A stretch of DNA of 64,000 nt from Sarcocystis neurona. Lineage: Eukaryota > Apicomplexa > Conoidasida > Eucoccidiorida > Sarcocystidae. The stretch is from NCBI GenBank assembly GCA_000727475.1, contig KL647316.1, positions 971,750 through 1,035,749 on the forward strand, given 5' to 3'. Below the pieces are notes generated by a model. The model searched no databases, was not told the origin of the DNA, and saw only the letters and a program-made list of their open reading frames with translations. Every line of letters begins with the position of its first letter. Within the stretch, counting starts at the first letter, position 1. Below, one piece after another: positions 25,601 through 35,700 of the stretch. Made by a program: the position numbers and the translations under genes.

Positions 25601-28600
25601 CTGCAGCAAATGCGTCTCCAGCGGCCGCTGCTGGTTTTTCTCTCCACACAGATCGCCTTGGCACTGGCCTGTGCGCAGAACCAGAGCCGGCTTCCACGGC
25701 TGCTGGTGTTTCTCCCTGCAGCTCCCCTACCTCAGGCTCCGCTGCAGCAGCGCAGTCTGGCAATCCTTCACCCGCCGTGTCCCTTTACTCAGCGACACGA
25801 GCAGTGGCTGTCTCGTCTCCTTCGTGCCTCAATGGAGACACGAGAGGTGGCAGCAGCAACAGCAGTAGCAACACACAGAGAAGCAAGAGCTCGGGAAGAA
25901 GTCCTGCCACTATCCGAGGGGGCGGCGGCAGCAGGAAAAGCAATAGCACCAGCAGCGTTGGCCATCCTGGTGACTTAGGAAGGAGCAGCAGCTGCAGCAC
26001 CCCACACAGCAGCAGTGACAAAGCGCCCAGCAGCAGTGTGAGTCGTCCATGCTATTACGCAGAGAAGACTGCTGGCCGTAGTAGCGGCTGCTGCAGTCGT
26101 TGTCCGAAGAGTCAGAGCAGCAGCGACGAGAGAAATTGCAGCAGCTGCGACGACTCACACGTTAGCAGCACAAACGGTGAGGACAGCTGCTGCTGCAGGC
26201 GCGATAGGTGGGGTCTGGACAACACTTTTCGGGAACAGGCCAGCAGCAGCAGCAGAAACGAAACCCTCCTTGTTGACAGCTGCAGGACTGGCGCTTGTCT
26301 TGACAATGATAGGAGGAGCAACGGGCTGCTCCGGGCTGCTCGTTCCGCCACAGCAGGAGAAGTCACTTTTGCGTATATGTCATTCCCGTCTGTGGCGGAT
26401 GAGGCGCATGGCCTGGAAGGCGAAGCTGCAGCAGCTGTGCGCGGCGGAGTGACGCTGCTTTCGTATTGGCTCAGCGGAAACTTTTTTCTGCTGCAGCCAA
26501 GAGCGGTCTGCGGCGGCGCTGGTGCCGTAGCGAGAGCAGCAGCAAGGGGCGCGCAGAAAACTTTTTCTACCGTCACGGCGGCAGTGGCAAGCAGTCTTCG
26601 TGCCTGTTCCTCCAACAGCAGCAGCAACAGATGTGCGTGTGTATCTCCCCTCTCGTTTGCTTCGCGTGAATCGGGCGGGACGACGCCTGGGACACCCACT
26701 GCAGGTGCGGCAGCGGCAGCAGCGCGGACGAGACATACGTACGAGCGCTTCCCGCGCGACAGCAACAGCGGCAGAGCTGCCGCTGTGGCCACCACTGCGG
26801 CTGCCGCCGCTGCGAGCACCGCCGCTGCGGCTGCTGGCACCGCTGCTGCTGCTGCAGCCGGCACTGCTGCAGCTGCAGGCATTGCTGCTGCTGCTGCTCT
26901 CACCCAACTCAGGCGCCGTGTCCTGGCCACGACCAGTGGCGTGGAGCAGGAGGACGGAAAGGTGGGGGAGGAGGAAGCCGCAGAGACGCTGCTCTGCGGG
27001 CCACCAGCTACAAAGCAGCAACTACAGCAGCAGCTAGCGCAACAGTTGTCGTCCATTCCACAGCAGCCGCAGCATCAGGACAGAAGAAGACATGTCTCTG
27101 CCCACGCAGGAGGAAGAAGACAGCAAAGCCAGAGGTTGCTGCCTGCTCCTTACTGTCTCAGTGTCGATGGGGTCGTGTGGCTTCCCGCCCAACAGAGGCA
27201 CCAGCAGCCTGGTTTACGCGCTGCTGCTGCGCGCCTGCTGCTCGCATTTCAGCGCTACTTCTCAGCCAAGCAGCAGCCCCTAGGAGAGAAAAGGTGACTC
27301 CCCTTTGCCTCGCCAGGCTGGACATACAAGTCCTTTGACATGCACATCATTGATATGTACATGCGCCCCGTCTTCACCTGCACGTGCGCGTACGTCTCCA
27401 CATGTATACACGTAGACATATATACGTATATCTACATGTATATATATGCATATATGTACTTATACACATTTATACACATATACATACACACATGGGGGAG
27501 GGGTAAATGACGTACACATATATATATATATATATATACATAGACGCATACATAGTGGGGGAGGATGATGTACCCATATATACATATACATACAAACATA
27601 TATACATACATCCATATATGTACCTACGAAGACATATATATATATATACATATACACACATGGGGGGGATAACGTACACGTGTACACGTACGTGTACATA
27701 TATACACATTCTTGAGGGGGCGGGGACAACGTACACATGTACACGTGTATATATATATATATATCGGTAATTATAATGGATCTGTATCAGTTGTGATGTA
27801 AATATATGAGTATGATCAAATATGGACGTCTGCACACGTGTGTGTCCCGTGAGCGAAGCCGGTTTATACAAAACGTCTTCAAAATGTCGTTCCACGTGTA
27901 TGTACGTACATGTGTGTGTGCGAGTCTACACGGGTATACTTCCGTTTGTATGAGCACGTGCATCATCCTACGTGCACGCGTTATTGCCTTCAACTATTAT
28001 GAATTAGGCAGGTTTCTCCACATATATATATGTCTGCGTCTGTCGAATGCATGCATATAGGTGTGGACTGGATATTTGCGTATATGTATATGTATGTTTA
28101 TATGTAGAAATATGTATGTATAGATACATAGATAGATGAAGACGGAATAGACACATCTCGGCCGTAGTTGTAGCTCTCTCTCTATTTACAGACATATAGT
28201 TCAGCACCATAAGAATTGGGAACGTCGCATCCTACAGCAGACGAAAGAGACCGTATACGCTTAAATACATATACATATATACATATATATATATATATTT
28301 GCAGATGATGGACAAACAAGTAGACCTGCCTGCAATTCCTCCCCTATGATGCGCACACAGGTGAGTCATCTCTATACACGTAGCGAATACACGCGTATAC
28401 ATATACGTACGTGCATACCAAGACACATGGATACATAGGTATACGTACATACATGCCTGCAGATATCCACACACACATATACACGTATATATACACATAT
28501 TTCTGCGGAATTCAGAGACATCTATGAAGACACGTGACACGCCACACGCGAGGTGAAGCGCAGCACCGGAGTCGTCGTAGGAAGTCGCGTCCAAGTCTAC

Positions 28601-30978
28601 TTTTTCTTCTTCGTGGTGGCCAGCTAGGCCAATCAAACAGGTGTATATCTATTAGTTCAGGCAGTCAATGTAGAGACAGCGATATCTTGACATTGCGCAC
28701 ATGTGTCTGTGTGGACACGTGTGTCTGCAGCGTGTCCCTCTGTGTGTGTGTGTTCGTGGACTCTTCATTTTCGTGAATTTAGGACGTAGTAGACACCCAC
28801 CCGGGACGTAGCTCTGTCTGTGTGTGTATGTGTGTGTCTGTGTACGTGTCCTCTGCGTATGTTTACGCGAACACGCCACAAATGCGGGACTCGTACGCAC
28901 CGGCGACGTCTCTCTATGTGTACGTCGACTCTCAATTTCTGCGGTGATAGTAGGGGAGTCGTAGAGACACACGCCTGCAAAATTCTCTGCATGTCTTGGT
29001 GCGTTTACGTGATTTACGTGAACGGATTTGTGTAGACACGCGTCTGCAAGATACAGCTGTGTAAATACTCTGCGTCTACCTGCACTCATCGTTTAGTTGT
29101 CTGTGTTCGTGCGTGTAAATATATATATATATATATATATGCATATGTGCAACAACACTTCACCTGGAATAGTTTGCATGCGGATGACTTCTTGTTTTGA
29201 AGCAACAAAGCGGGAGGAACAGAATCGTTCACCTACACACAGGAACGTACATATCTCAGGATATGCCAGTACACAGAAGCATACACAGAGGATACCACCG
29301 TGACATATACATCTACGTTATATATATATATGTATATATGTCTGCCAGGTGTACATATATATGGGTTATATATCTGTATGAGACGCCCGTACACATGTGT
29401 ATATGCGTATGTGTACACTTGTGTATATGTATGCATGTGCCTGTACTTCGTCATGTGTATGCGTGCCTGTGTGTGCTGTAACTTGATTTCAGGCAGTCTC
29501 TATATGGATAGATAGATACATAGATATACTTATATATAAGTATATATATTCACTAACGTGGTGTCAAGCGGTCCATACATGTAGATAGATAGATAAATAA
29601 ATACAGTTCTCCATAAGTATAGATTTGCATATCTGCGTACACGTGGCTGCTGCAATTCCGCTTTTACATGTAGGTGTACGTCTTCCGAAAAAGCTGTCTG
29701 GATGCCGCTCTCTGATTTTTCAGGCCTCTGCGGGTGTATTCCTCACTTGCAGCCGTTATCCGCGTGCGTGTATCCACTTCTGTGTTGCTGTGTTTATATA
29801 AATATATATGTATATGCGGATGCAATTATATACAAGCACACGTCTTTTTCCTGCTGCTGCTGCTGCTGCAGCGTTGAACTTCCCTCGTCTATGAGGCGAT
29901 GAGATTTTCGCTGGGGTGGCTGTTCTGCTGATTCGTCTTGTGCGCAGGGCTGCACTGGGGTACTACGCGACCTTGTTTCTGTTTTTCTTCCACACCCTGT
30001 GCCATCTACTGCAATACATCGGAATGTACTTCGCGTCGGACGCGCCACGTCCGCAGGTGTTGCCGCCGTCGAGCATCGTGGCCCCTCCCGTCCTGCAGAA
30101 GCAGGGAGAGTCGCTGGTGCTGCTGCCTTTCGAGCTTGCAGCGGCCGCTGCCGCACCGTCGCTGGACGGGCGGCCGCAGCAGCAGTTACTTCTGCGGCAG
30201 CTGGTGCCGCTTCAACCCCACGAACCGTTCTTTCCGCCCCTGCTGCATTTCTACCTGGCGCTCCTGGTGCCGCCTTTTTGCGACCTCTTCACCTTCGTCA
30301 CGGGCCTCACTTTCCTTATCTTCGAAAATGCCAGGCACGGAGATCTTTTCCTTCTTTCTCTTCCTGCTTCTACCATCAGACACGTAATCGGTAAGACCGC
30401 GCGGTCTCACCTGTCGCACAAATACATATCTGTGTGTGGGGAGTACGGATGTTTCTTCTTTTTACCGTTCGGTTATCCAACAGGGAGGGAGCTGAACCAC
30501 ATCTGTATCTTTCTTCGACAATACACACACACGTACATGTAGGGGAAATCACTACTTTTTTCATTCCCTGCTTCAACTACCACGCGCGCCTACTGGCTGC
30601 TTATGTACTGAGGGTGTGTGTGTGTGGGTGTGTGTGTGGCTGCTGCAGCCTTCCCGCTTCGTGCGTGGGAACACCCCCAGCTTCCTCTGGTGCTGCTTAG
30701 CCTCGCGGAAGTCTTTTTCTTTCTTCTTTTGAAGCGCGCTCTTTGCATTGCAGGTATGCTCCACGTGCAGACGTCTTCGTTCGACGAAGGAGCGGTGTAT
30801 AAGGCCGGCACGCAGAAAAGACAGCTTCTTTTCTTTTAATACCTCTGGAGGGGGGGCAGCGAAGGCAAAATGATATACTCAAGCTGCATAAACGTGAATT
30901 TATATACGCATACACATACGTACGTGTACATATGTGTACTTGTGTGTGGGTGTACACACACACGGGTACACACAGGTA

Positions 30979-31017
<39 letters not shown>

Positions 31018-32721
31018 ATGTTTATGTATGCAGCACTACCTGGACACACGTCTATATCTGTAAATATATAGGGATAGTCATGTGTATATATATATATATA
31101 TGCAAATGCATTCGGATACTTATTTGTGTATATCTATCTCTCTACATATATATTTATGTATATATGTATGTATATATATATATTGCTGCACCCCTACGTA
31201 TGTACGTATATGCGTATAGATGAGTAGTGCTGCCTTGCATATATAATGAGGGAGTGACGCGCGCAGAAAAGGCTACGGCATGCTTACATGTGGAGTGAAG
31301 CTGGATGTACGGTGCATATATGTACATATGTGTATAGTGCAACAGGGCGGCTGGACACAAACAAGCTATTTTATATGGGGAAAGTACTTGTATGTGAAAG
31401 ACGAGCCCGCATACACATAGATATCTCTCTCAGCAGAAGGGACCGGTGCGTTCCCCTAGCAATCGTATACCGGAGAGAAAGTGGCGGCTGTAACGATGTT
31501 TTGTAAATGAGGTTCTGCTGCAGAAGCTACATATATATATATATATATAGGGCTCGGCTGACGTTGCTGCTTACTAGTGAATACAGACGTATACGTGTGG
31601 ACCTGTACATACAGAAAAATGTAAGGACGTAGAGATATGGAGTGTGCGTGCGGATGCGGCAGAGCTACTTCTCTGTCCCTGCAATTAAGTAAATAAGTGC
31701 GGGGAGACAGAGAGCGACGGCTGCTTCTCGGTACAGCTCCTATTCTATCCCTTCAGTTACGAAGGACTATTCAAGGGTGTGTCACCTAGATGCAGGCATA
31801 CACGTATATACAAGTACAGGCATCCAGAGACACAGAAGGAGTGGCGGGTGTTAAGGTTGTGAGCAGGGCGATGAATATTTACAATCACCAATATATCTGT
31901 ACACAAAGATACGCTTCACCTGTGTGGTTTGCAGAAGGTTTGTCTGTCTTTTCCAGCATAGGAGAGCCCCTTCTTGGTTCCCACAGCGCGTACTGACATG
32001 TAGGCCTCTGCACGTGTGATGTCTCACATGTCTATATCTACGGACGCGCGATACGTGGCCGTCAGCACAATACAATAAAAGAGTCCTTGCTTGTACCGAA
32101 CTCCACGCATCTGTGTACACATACCTCGAAGAACGCTCTGGCGCAGGTCTCCAGAACGAGACGGCTGCCTGTCCACAAACGCTGCAGAAGAGACGTACAA
32201 ATCCACGCAGAAGTGCAATTTTACGTGTGCTGCGCGTGCTACGCGTTTTAGACTCGAAGCAAAGGCAGACGCAAGGAGGCGAGCCACAAGGCCTACCTGC
32301 AGCTTCCCACACGTGCTGGTTCGTATACCGATGCGGCTGTCTGTCGACGAGGTCCGACAAAGTTGTCGCCTAGCCAACCTTCCAACCGTGGTGGCGCACA
32401 AAGCCCAGGTCTCCGCATAGGTTCACACACGTGTACATATCGTTGTGCGTCTGTGAGAGCGTTTGTAGACGAGCGGACACACACAGACGCGCAGAAGTGA
32501 AAGAGAACCTTATGTCCATGTGTTTGCACGTGCGTTTGGAAAACTTGTCGTCTTCACTTCACTGCCTGCGTTCTGCTCGTGGTTGGCCGGGCGGTGATTG
32601 TCGCCAGCTTTTCTGTTCACTGGCTTCTTCTGCAGGCGCGATATATAAGGCAGATGTAGAGCAGCGCCAGCGGCTGGGGGGCGATAGCAAAGTAAAAGAG
32701 TTCGTGGAGGACCTTATCGAG
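1..32721 (+). CDS. Giant multi-exon membrane protein gene, 5'-partial, homopolymer-rich
   Basis: This is an inferred gene model of seven exons: 1-1743, 3524-10669, 13736-16048, 16835-27293, 29948-30390, 30649-30753 and 32636-32721. All six junctions are GT/AG and keep phase (1, 1, 1, 2, 1, 1), which is hard to obtain by chance over such a span. The 5' end lies outside the window and the last exon is not certain. The model encodes 7431 codons here. Seen in order are glycine-rich beta-type segments interrupted by Ala/Gln/Ser homopolymers, an eight-Cys module, a poly-Leu membrane span, a conserved-looking block with Trp and Pro, and several hydrophobic C-terminal segments. Large alveolate membrane proteins with GCC2/GCC3-type modules are known and this resembles them, but I do not recognise a named gene. 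Cell-surface or secretory-organelle location is inference. The gene could instead be two neighbours split at a large intron. Confidence 0.6.
1744..3523 (+). other. Intron 1 of giant gene, TA-rich
   Basis: Bounded by GTGAGG at the donor and a pyrimidine-rich tract ending in CAG at 3521-3523. The region 1975-3480 is full of TA, TATG and TACGTA-type microsatellite runs with stops in all frames. Short frames here encode only Tyr/Ile/His/Val strings, so no separate gene is supported. The purine-rich stretch at 3210-3300 is unremarkable. Confidence 0.5.
3524..10669 (+). CDS. Exon of giant gene, 2382 codons, glycine-rich repeats split by homopolymers
   Basis: The acceptor is TTTTCCTGCAG|GA at 3521-3523. 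The frame stays open for 7.1 kb to a donor at 10670 (G|GTATGC). Exon length is an exact multiple of three with phase 1 at both ends. Short hydrophobic beta-like islands appear between low-complexity blocks: TGSIILEQQTSLEVDSALLL near 3580, QIYLLAGQQLFWGGRLDIV near 4570, YLFTSLRVVLFARGVVTLAG near 4965, and HGVLRIDGSLSATG at 10597-10638. The pattern of a Gly-Gly turn, then alternating aliphatics, then Gly and small residues is that of parallel beta-repeat surface proteins. Blocks of Gln (5035-5270, 6230-6610), Ser (7463-7740) and Ala (8120-8470) separate the islands. Function is unknown. Confidence 0.65.
3697..3780 (+). repeat. CAG/GGAGCA coding microsatellite
   Basis: Tandem GGAGCAGCAGCAGCA units read in frame as Gly-Ala-Ala-Ala repeats. 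It lies within the giant exon at 3524-10669 and is typical of coccidian homopolymer tracts. Confidence 0.85.
7463..7740 (+). repeat. AGC-repeat poly-Ser tract
   Basis: Roughly 280 bases of AGC/AGT triplets interrupted by GGC, GAC, GAG and TGC codons. In the exon frame this gives a poly-Ser tract with regular Gly, Asp, Glu and Cys interruptions. It is the longest near-pure homopolymer in the window. The other two forward frames would give poly-Ala or poly-Gln and are also stop-free here. Confidence 0.9.
10729..11330 (+). repeat. Intronic minisatellite, units of about 125-165 bp
   Basis: Units share a core GTGCA..ACCCGATATATTATATGTGTATAATCTCCC, with starts at 10788, 10913, about 11078 and about 11215. 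A degenerate copy lies near 11285 and a partial one before 10788. A second shared element (TATATCTGT.. then AAATGCTACTCATATA) and variable TA runs fill each unit, explaining the uneven spacing. Confidence 0.75.
11695..13735 (+). other. Two-kilobase polypyrimidine-rich tract
   Basis: The plus strand is dominated by C and T, with repeated CTTCTTC, TCTCC and CTTTTC motifs from about 11695 to the splice acceptor at 13735. Two related TGTGTATGTGTG blocks lie near 12380 and 12420, and a short TA run near 12822-12850. It is likely intronic. Confidence 0.6.
13736..16048 (+). CDS. Exon of giant gene, 771 codons, Gln/Glu/Ala-rich with two Gly-rich repeats
   Basis: It starts after CAG at 13735 and ends at CATCAG|GTAAAG (16048). 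It is again an exact multiple of three, phase 1 on both sides. Two clear repeats of the glycine-rich type are visible: GGLIYLQALVVDIRGTVTA near 14305, and GGTILIKTYSLQGTGFIAA near 15858 followed by a Gly-rich loop and GGFVGFWWM near 15960. Between them are long Gln/Glu/Lys-rich (14380-14960) and Ala-rich (14985-15330) stretches. The match between these two elements supports one protein fold interrupted by insertions rather than wholly disordered sequence. Confidence 0.65.
16049..16834 (+). other. Intron 3 of giant gene containing an assembly gap
   Basis: Donor GTAAAG at 16049 and acceptor TCTTTTTCTGCAG ending at 16834. Joining gives an Asp codon. The inside is TA microsatellite with 410 undetermined bases at 16168-16577. 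Nothing coding is seen. Sequences on the two sides of the gap are nearly identical (see findings). Confidence 0.6.
16168..16577. other. Assembly gap (N run)
   Basis: 410 consecutive N. Both flanks are (TA)n followed by TGTATGTATATGTG, so the gap may be shorter than shown or absent. Confidence 0.98.
16835..27293 (+). CDS. Largest exon of giant gene: Cys module, membrane span, conserved block, long homopolymer region
   Basis: Acceptor CTGCAG|AT at 16834, donor AAAAG|GTGACT at 27294. The frame is stop-free for about 3486 codons while both other forward frames are interrupted, which supports this frame. Order of features: Ala/Ser/Pro-rich start; a last glycine-rich strand (GDVSVRGGAF near 17710); an eight-Cys module (18019-18234); a poly-Leu span (18280-18345); a conserved-looking block with LPYHVQRIVLLGNN near 19105; a compact segment near 20280-20440 (e.g. 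FLDILDFDRSPFDYCFY); helical sequence with VIGVKETKVLLEYFY near 20725; and RVCILPIDGFVSAEG near 21654. Long Ser, Ala and Gln tracts follow, with islands such as EGVRKESLVKPTEDDVREAL near 22050 and RGGVTLLSYWLSGNFFL near 26440. Small introns inside cannot be excluded. Confidence 0.65.
18019..18234 (+). other. Eight-cysteine module (GCC2/GCC3 or ephrin-receptor-like)
   Basis: Within the exon at 16835-27293. The pattern is Cys-Pro-Pro-Gly, x4, Trp, x, Cys-x-x-Cys-Pro-x-Gly-Phe-Tyr, then Cys-x-x-Cys-Pro, then Asp-Cys-x3-Cys-Val-x-Gly and a final Arg-Cys. CPPG..G..C..CP.G.Y is the signature of GCC2/GCC3 and ephrin-receptor-like extracellular modules. Its position just before a membrane span fits a juxtamembrane extracellular domain. 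Confidence 0.65.
18280..18345 (+). other. Predicted transmembrane segment (poly-Leu)
   Basis: A Leu-rich run (PLLLLLLLFLLLGAVA) followed by Lys and Arg residues, as expected for a span with a positive inside end. It is encoded largely by CTG/TTG triplets, so the repeat has been read in the Leu frame here. Confidence 0.7.
19081..19401 (+). other. Conserved-looking cytoplasmic block of the giant protein
   Basis: About 107 residues free of homopolymers and with ordinary composition, in the main frame. They hold the string LPYHVQRIVLLGNN, a PEDPWG motif and a Tyr/Phe/His-rich helical part ending in basic residues and SFILSLDANN. The contrast with surrounding Ala/Ser-rich sequence marks it as constrained. 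Family not recognised. Confidence 0.55.
26770..26910 (+). repeat. GCT/GCA poly-Ala tract
   Basis: CTG/GCT and GCA triplets read in the main frame as Ala with Thr and Gly interruptions. In the next forward frame the same bases give a Leu-rich, membrane-like string, which I treat as a shadow. Confidence 0.75.
27294..29947 (+). other. Intron of giant gene, TA- and TG-rich
   Basis: Donor GTGACT at 27294 and acceptor TTGTGCGCAG ending at 29947. The junction is phase 2 and makes an Arg codon between GEK and AALGYY. The interior holds TA, TATG and TGTG microsatellites, G-rich repeats at 27490-27740 and a (CTG) run just before 29870. No coding signal was found; short frames are Tyr/Ile/Thr strings. 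Confidence 0.55.
27488..27745 (+). repeat. G-rich and CACGTG-rich repeated block
   Basis: Four related units each start with a G run (near 27493, 27556, 27661 and 27715) and continue to a GTACAC or GTACCC element, then TA/CATA repeats. The third and fourth units contain palindromes such as GTACACGTGTAC and ACACGTACGTGT. Confidence 0.65.
29948..30390 (+). CDS. Exon of giant gene, multi-pass membrane part
   Basis: It starts after GCGCAG at 29947 and ends before GTAAGA at 30391 (phase 2 in, phase 1 out). It encodes AALGYYATLFLFFFHTLCHL, a strong membrane-span candidate, then an Ala/Pro/Gln-rich loop, then a second hydrophobic segment with YLALLVPPFCDLFTFVTG and FLIFENARHGDLF. Composition is balanced and hydrophobic, unlike the intron sequence on either side, so coding is well supported. 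Confidence 0.7.
30391..30648 (+). other. Short intron of giant gene
   Basis: GTAAGA donor, TGCTGCAG acceptor after a TG-rich tract at about 30613-30645. Phase 1 on both sides, restoring an Ala codon. 258 bases with in-frame stops. Confidence 0.6.
30649..30753 (+). CDS. Exon of giant gene, 35-codon membrane segment
   Basis: Bounded by TGCTGCAG and GCAG|GTATGC, length 105 with phase 1 on both ends. It encodes FPLRAWEHPQLPLVLL followed by AEVFFFLLLKRALCIAG, another membrane-span candidate with a basic end. Confidence 0.65.
30754..32635 (+). other. Intron of giant gene, TA-rich
   Basis: GTATGC donor, CTTCTTCTGCAG acceptor, phase 1, restoring a Gly codon. It contains TA runs (30980-31010, 31085-31105, 31160-31185, 31530-31550). 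No other exon with good ends was found, but a small missed exon is possible in 1.9 kb. Confidence 0.45.
32636..32721 (+). CDS. Exon of giant gene, charged segment
   Basis: Begins after CTTCTGCAG and ends at GAG|GTAAAT with phase 0. It encodes AIYKADVEQRQRLGG, then a Lys/Asp/Glu-rich part ending VEDLIE, clearly different from the surrounding microsatellite. Joined to the previous exon it follows the last membrane span as a cytoplasmic tail. A possible next exon is 32839-32925 (AG at 32838, GAC|GTGAGC at the end, 29 codons, phase 0), separated by a 117-base intron, but its peptide is not convincing enough to add to the model. Confidence 0.55.
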
Positions 32722-35700
32722 GTAAATTCCTTCCTCAGAGACCTTCGTCCGCAGGACCACTCCATTCTTTCTGAGTCTTGTTGCTCTCTTTTACAAAACG
32801 TTCACCCCTGGGTCTCGCCTATCAACTGTTATTCACAGACGTGTCCTGTAGATGGTCGAGAGCGTGTACTTGTCGCGTGGAAATACGCTTACTGTCTGGC
32901 AAATAAGCACCACACTAGACTTGACGTGAGCGTCTCCAGACCCCGACTTGTTTGGACGTATACATGTAAGTTTGTGCATAGACGTCCATCAGATGGTGTC
33001 AATTCCCGTTCACGCTCCGGTGTACGAACAAACGCTTTGCGGGAGAAAGAGAGAGAGGGAGAAAGTTAAGCAGGCATCGCATCGGCTGACTACTTCAAGC
33101 CAGTTGCGTGGTACGCATTACCTTCTACGGGCCTGCAGGCGGTGGCAACTGCTGTTTAAAACGTTGTATGTTTCTACACGTACGTACGTATGTATATGTA
33201 AGGTGGTCCCACACTGGTGCGCGCGACAACAACGTCCACTGGTAGACGCCGACAACCTACTCTTGGGGTAAACATGTGCACATATATATATAGATAGATA
33301 GGTAGATAGATAGATATAGATATGTAGATATAGGTGTGCATACGCATAAATATTTGCGTTAGGTATTAACGAAGGAAAAATGCTTCTGTTGCTTAAGGCG
33401 CTGTCGTCTTGTCAGGTGTCAGTACATTCGTACTTGATGCTGCCTTTCGTAGGTCCACGGATCTTGATCCGTCTGTCCTTCTCCACATGCACACTCGTGC
33501 CTCTTCACGCTCCTGAACGTCGTTTTCTGCTCTGCGTCCGTGCATGTGGGAATTAGGTATTCTCGTGCAACGACGGTGGCGTCTTTCTGATTTGTATTTT
33601 CTCCTTCGACGACTGAGTAGATGGTGTGGGTGGAGACGGTCATTGAAGACAGTGAGAAAACGTGGGGCCGCGACGCTGCTTGTTGCTGTGACTGGTGCTG
33701 CAGGACGCTGAGGCGCGTTCCAGGTTTTGCACATGCAGGCATCCGCTGCTGGCCAGAAATCGTTAGTTGTGACGATATCGCCGTCGCGCAACATCCACTG
33801 CCGCAGTTTGTCTCCACGTGGCGTACGCTACACAAATGTAAAGTATGCGTATCGTGTGTATATTGATGTGTAAGAGCTGCCGGCTAAGACAGGTATAGAT
33901 AGCTGCGTCTGTGGCGAACTTGTTGACGCGCGTCCATTTATATGAACACATGCGTGTATTTCTAAGGGCCTGGTCACACACGTGAAAAAACAAATGTATA
34001 CATATATATACGTGTGTGACCAACTCTTTCTGAGCTACAAATCTAGAAAGGAAGAAAGAAGAAGTGCGAACACACTTGGAGTTGATAATATGCAATGGTG
34101 GGTGCGAAGTAATGTGTATCTCGGATTCAACACTGGCACTCGAGGGTGAGTGGCTTCGGGCCTCGGTAAGTTTCTTTTTTTTAACTGACATACTTGTGTG
34201 GACATGTACATGTGTGTACTAGGCGCGAGCGTAGTCAGTCCCTCAAGTTCTTCCCCTCCACGAAAATAGAGGTTGCTGACCGTCTCAGACTAACACAGTT
34301 GCCGTTCGTAGGCGCAGCGGGTCTTACTCCTAGTGCGTGAGTGTGGTGGGGCTTAGCGCAACAGTCTCCAGAGTCGCGAGGTAGGCAGAGCCGTTCCTTC
34401 TGTTTTTCTTGGCGCACACTTCCCTCACCCGCTTGCATGCAGAAAAAAGATTTGGACTAGCGAGTACTAAGGCATTACAATTTCGTGGTCGTTGTCGAGA
34501 AAGTGCCTGGCTGCCACTCTTCAAAAGCCAGCGGTGTACATAGGTAAAGAAGGAAGAGCGTTTCACGCACGGATCGGTACATGGAAAAATATTGCGTACA
34601 CCGCAGACTGATGTGGGAGCTTGCAGACTCTCTGACGAAATTGGTGCATTTTCTCTTCTCCTTACAGATTTGTCCCGTTCCCACAAAGAGAAACCCCGGT
34701 ATAGGGGATGTGCGGCCGTCTTGTTTGAAAAGCGGTTAGAAAGCACCGGCGTACGAAGACTTTGAAAGTCCTTGTAGAGTGAGAATACGCTGGCGAAAAA
34801 TCAGTATGATCTACGGCTCTACCAGAACTACCTTTTGTGTTATGACATTAGCAGGAGGACGACGTCCTCCGGGTTAGTCCCTAGAATATACTGAGTTCCA
34901 TTCGAGGGCGCCCGCATCTCAAGCTTGACCGTGCTGCGTGAGTAACGCCAGACCTTGGACTTCAATGATGACACGCACGTACACACACTTGCATTCAACG
35001 TGCACTGCTGACTACCGGCACTCAAGCTGGGAACAGTTTCTCAAACACACACACCTGCACACACTCCTCCTTTGCGCTCTGACTTTCTACGCTGGCGTGT
35101 GCTAGGCAGTCCACGACGCGTCATCCATGGGGTCCTCCTCCTCGTACACGATGTGTCCTGCGCTTTGTAAAAACGGTTATACGTTCTCCCCTCTGTTCAC
35201 GTATACTTTATGGTCAGCCTTCTGTGCGTATTTCTATATTTTCCTTCGTGTCCACCGTAAAGCACTACTTTAAATCCTCTCAGCGAAAAATTTTGCAGTG
35301 TGCGCCGTCGGCAAAGTTTCTACACACGCTTGCACAGGAGCTTGTTGACTGTTGTGTGTAGATCAACACACGCCTGAAAGCAAACACATGGAGTATGTAT
35401 CTATGTATGGGTACACAAGGATGTGTACACGTACACACAAATACACCAGCTTACACGCGCGTGCGCGTCTGAATACGTTGGTGTTCTTCTTGTTACGTTA
35501 TGTCGAGCTTCGCTCCCGCAACAAGAAAGCTGCAGAATTCAACTTTGAGCTTTTACTGACGCACACTTGTTCGTTCAGGGACGCCTAGTATGTACGGCCG
35601 CGTAATTGCCCCTTTGTTGTGCTTTGGTTCTATTGCTGGTAAACTACGTGGTGAGTTAGAAGCTCGTGCTTTACGTGCCGCCCCACACAACGTAGAATAT

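Noticed and set aside
25373..26452. Leu-rich plus-strand frames with apparent membrane spans (25373-25978 and 26177-26452).
   Set aside because: They are offset by one base from the main frame, where the same CTG triplets read as Ala and the islands look like ordinary protein. Each also ends in stops without a clean donor.
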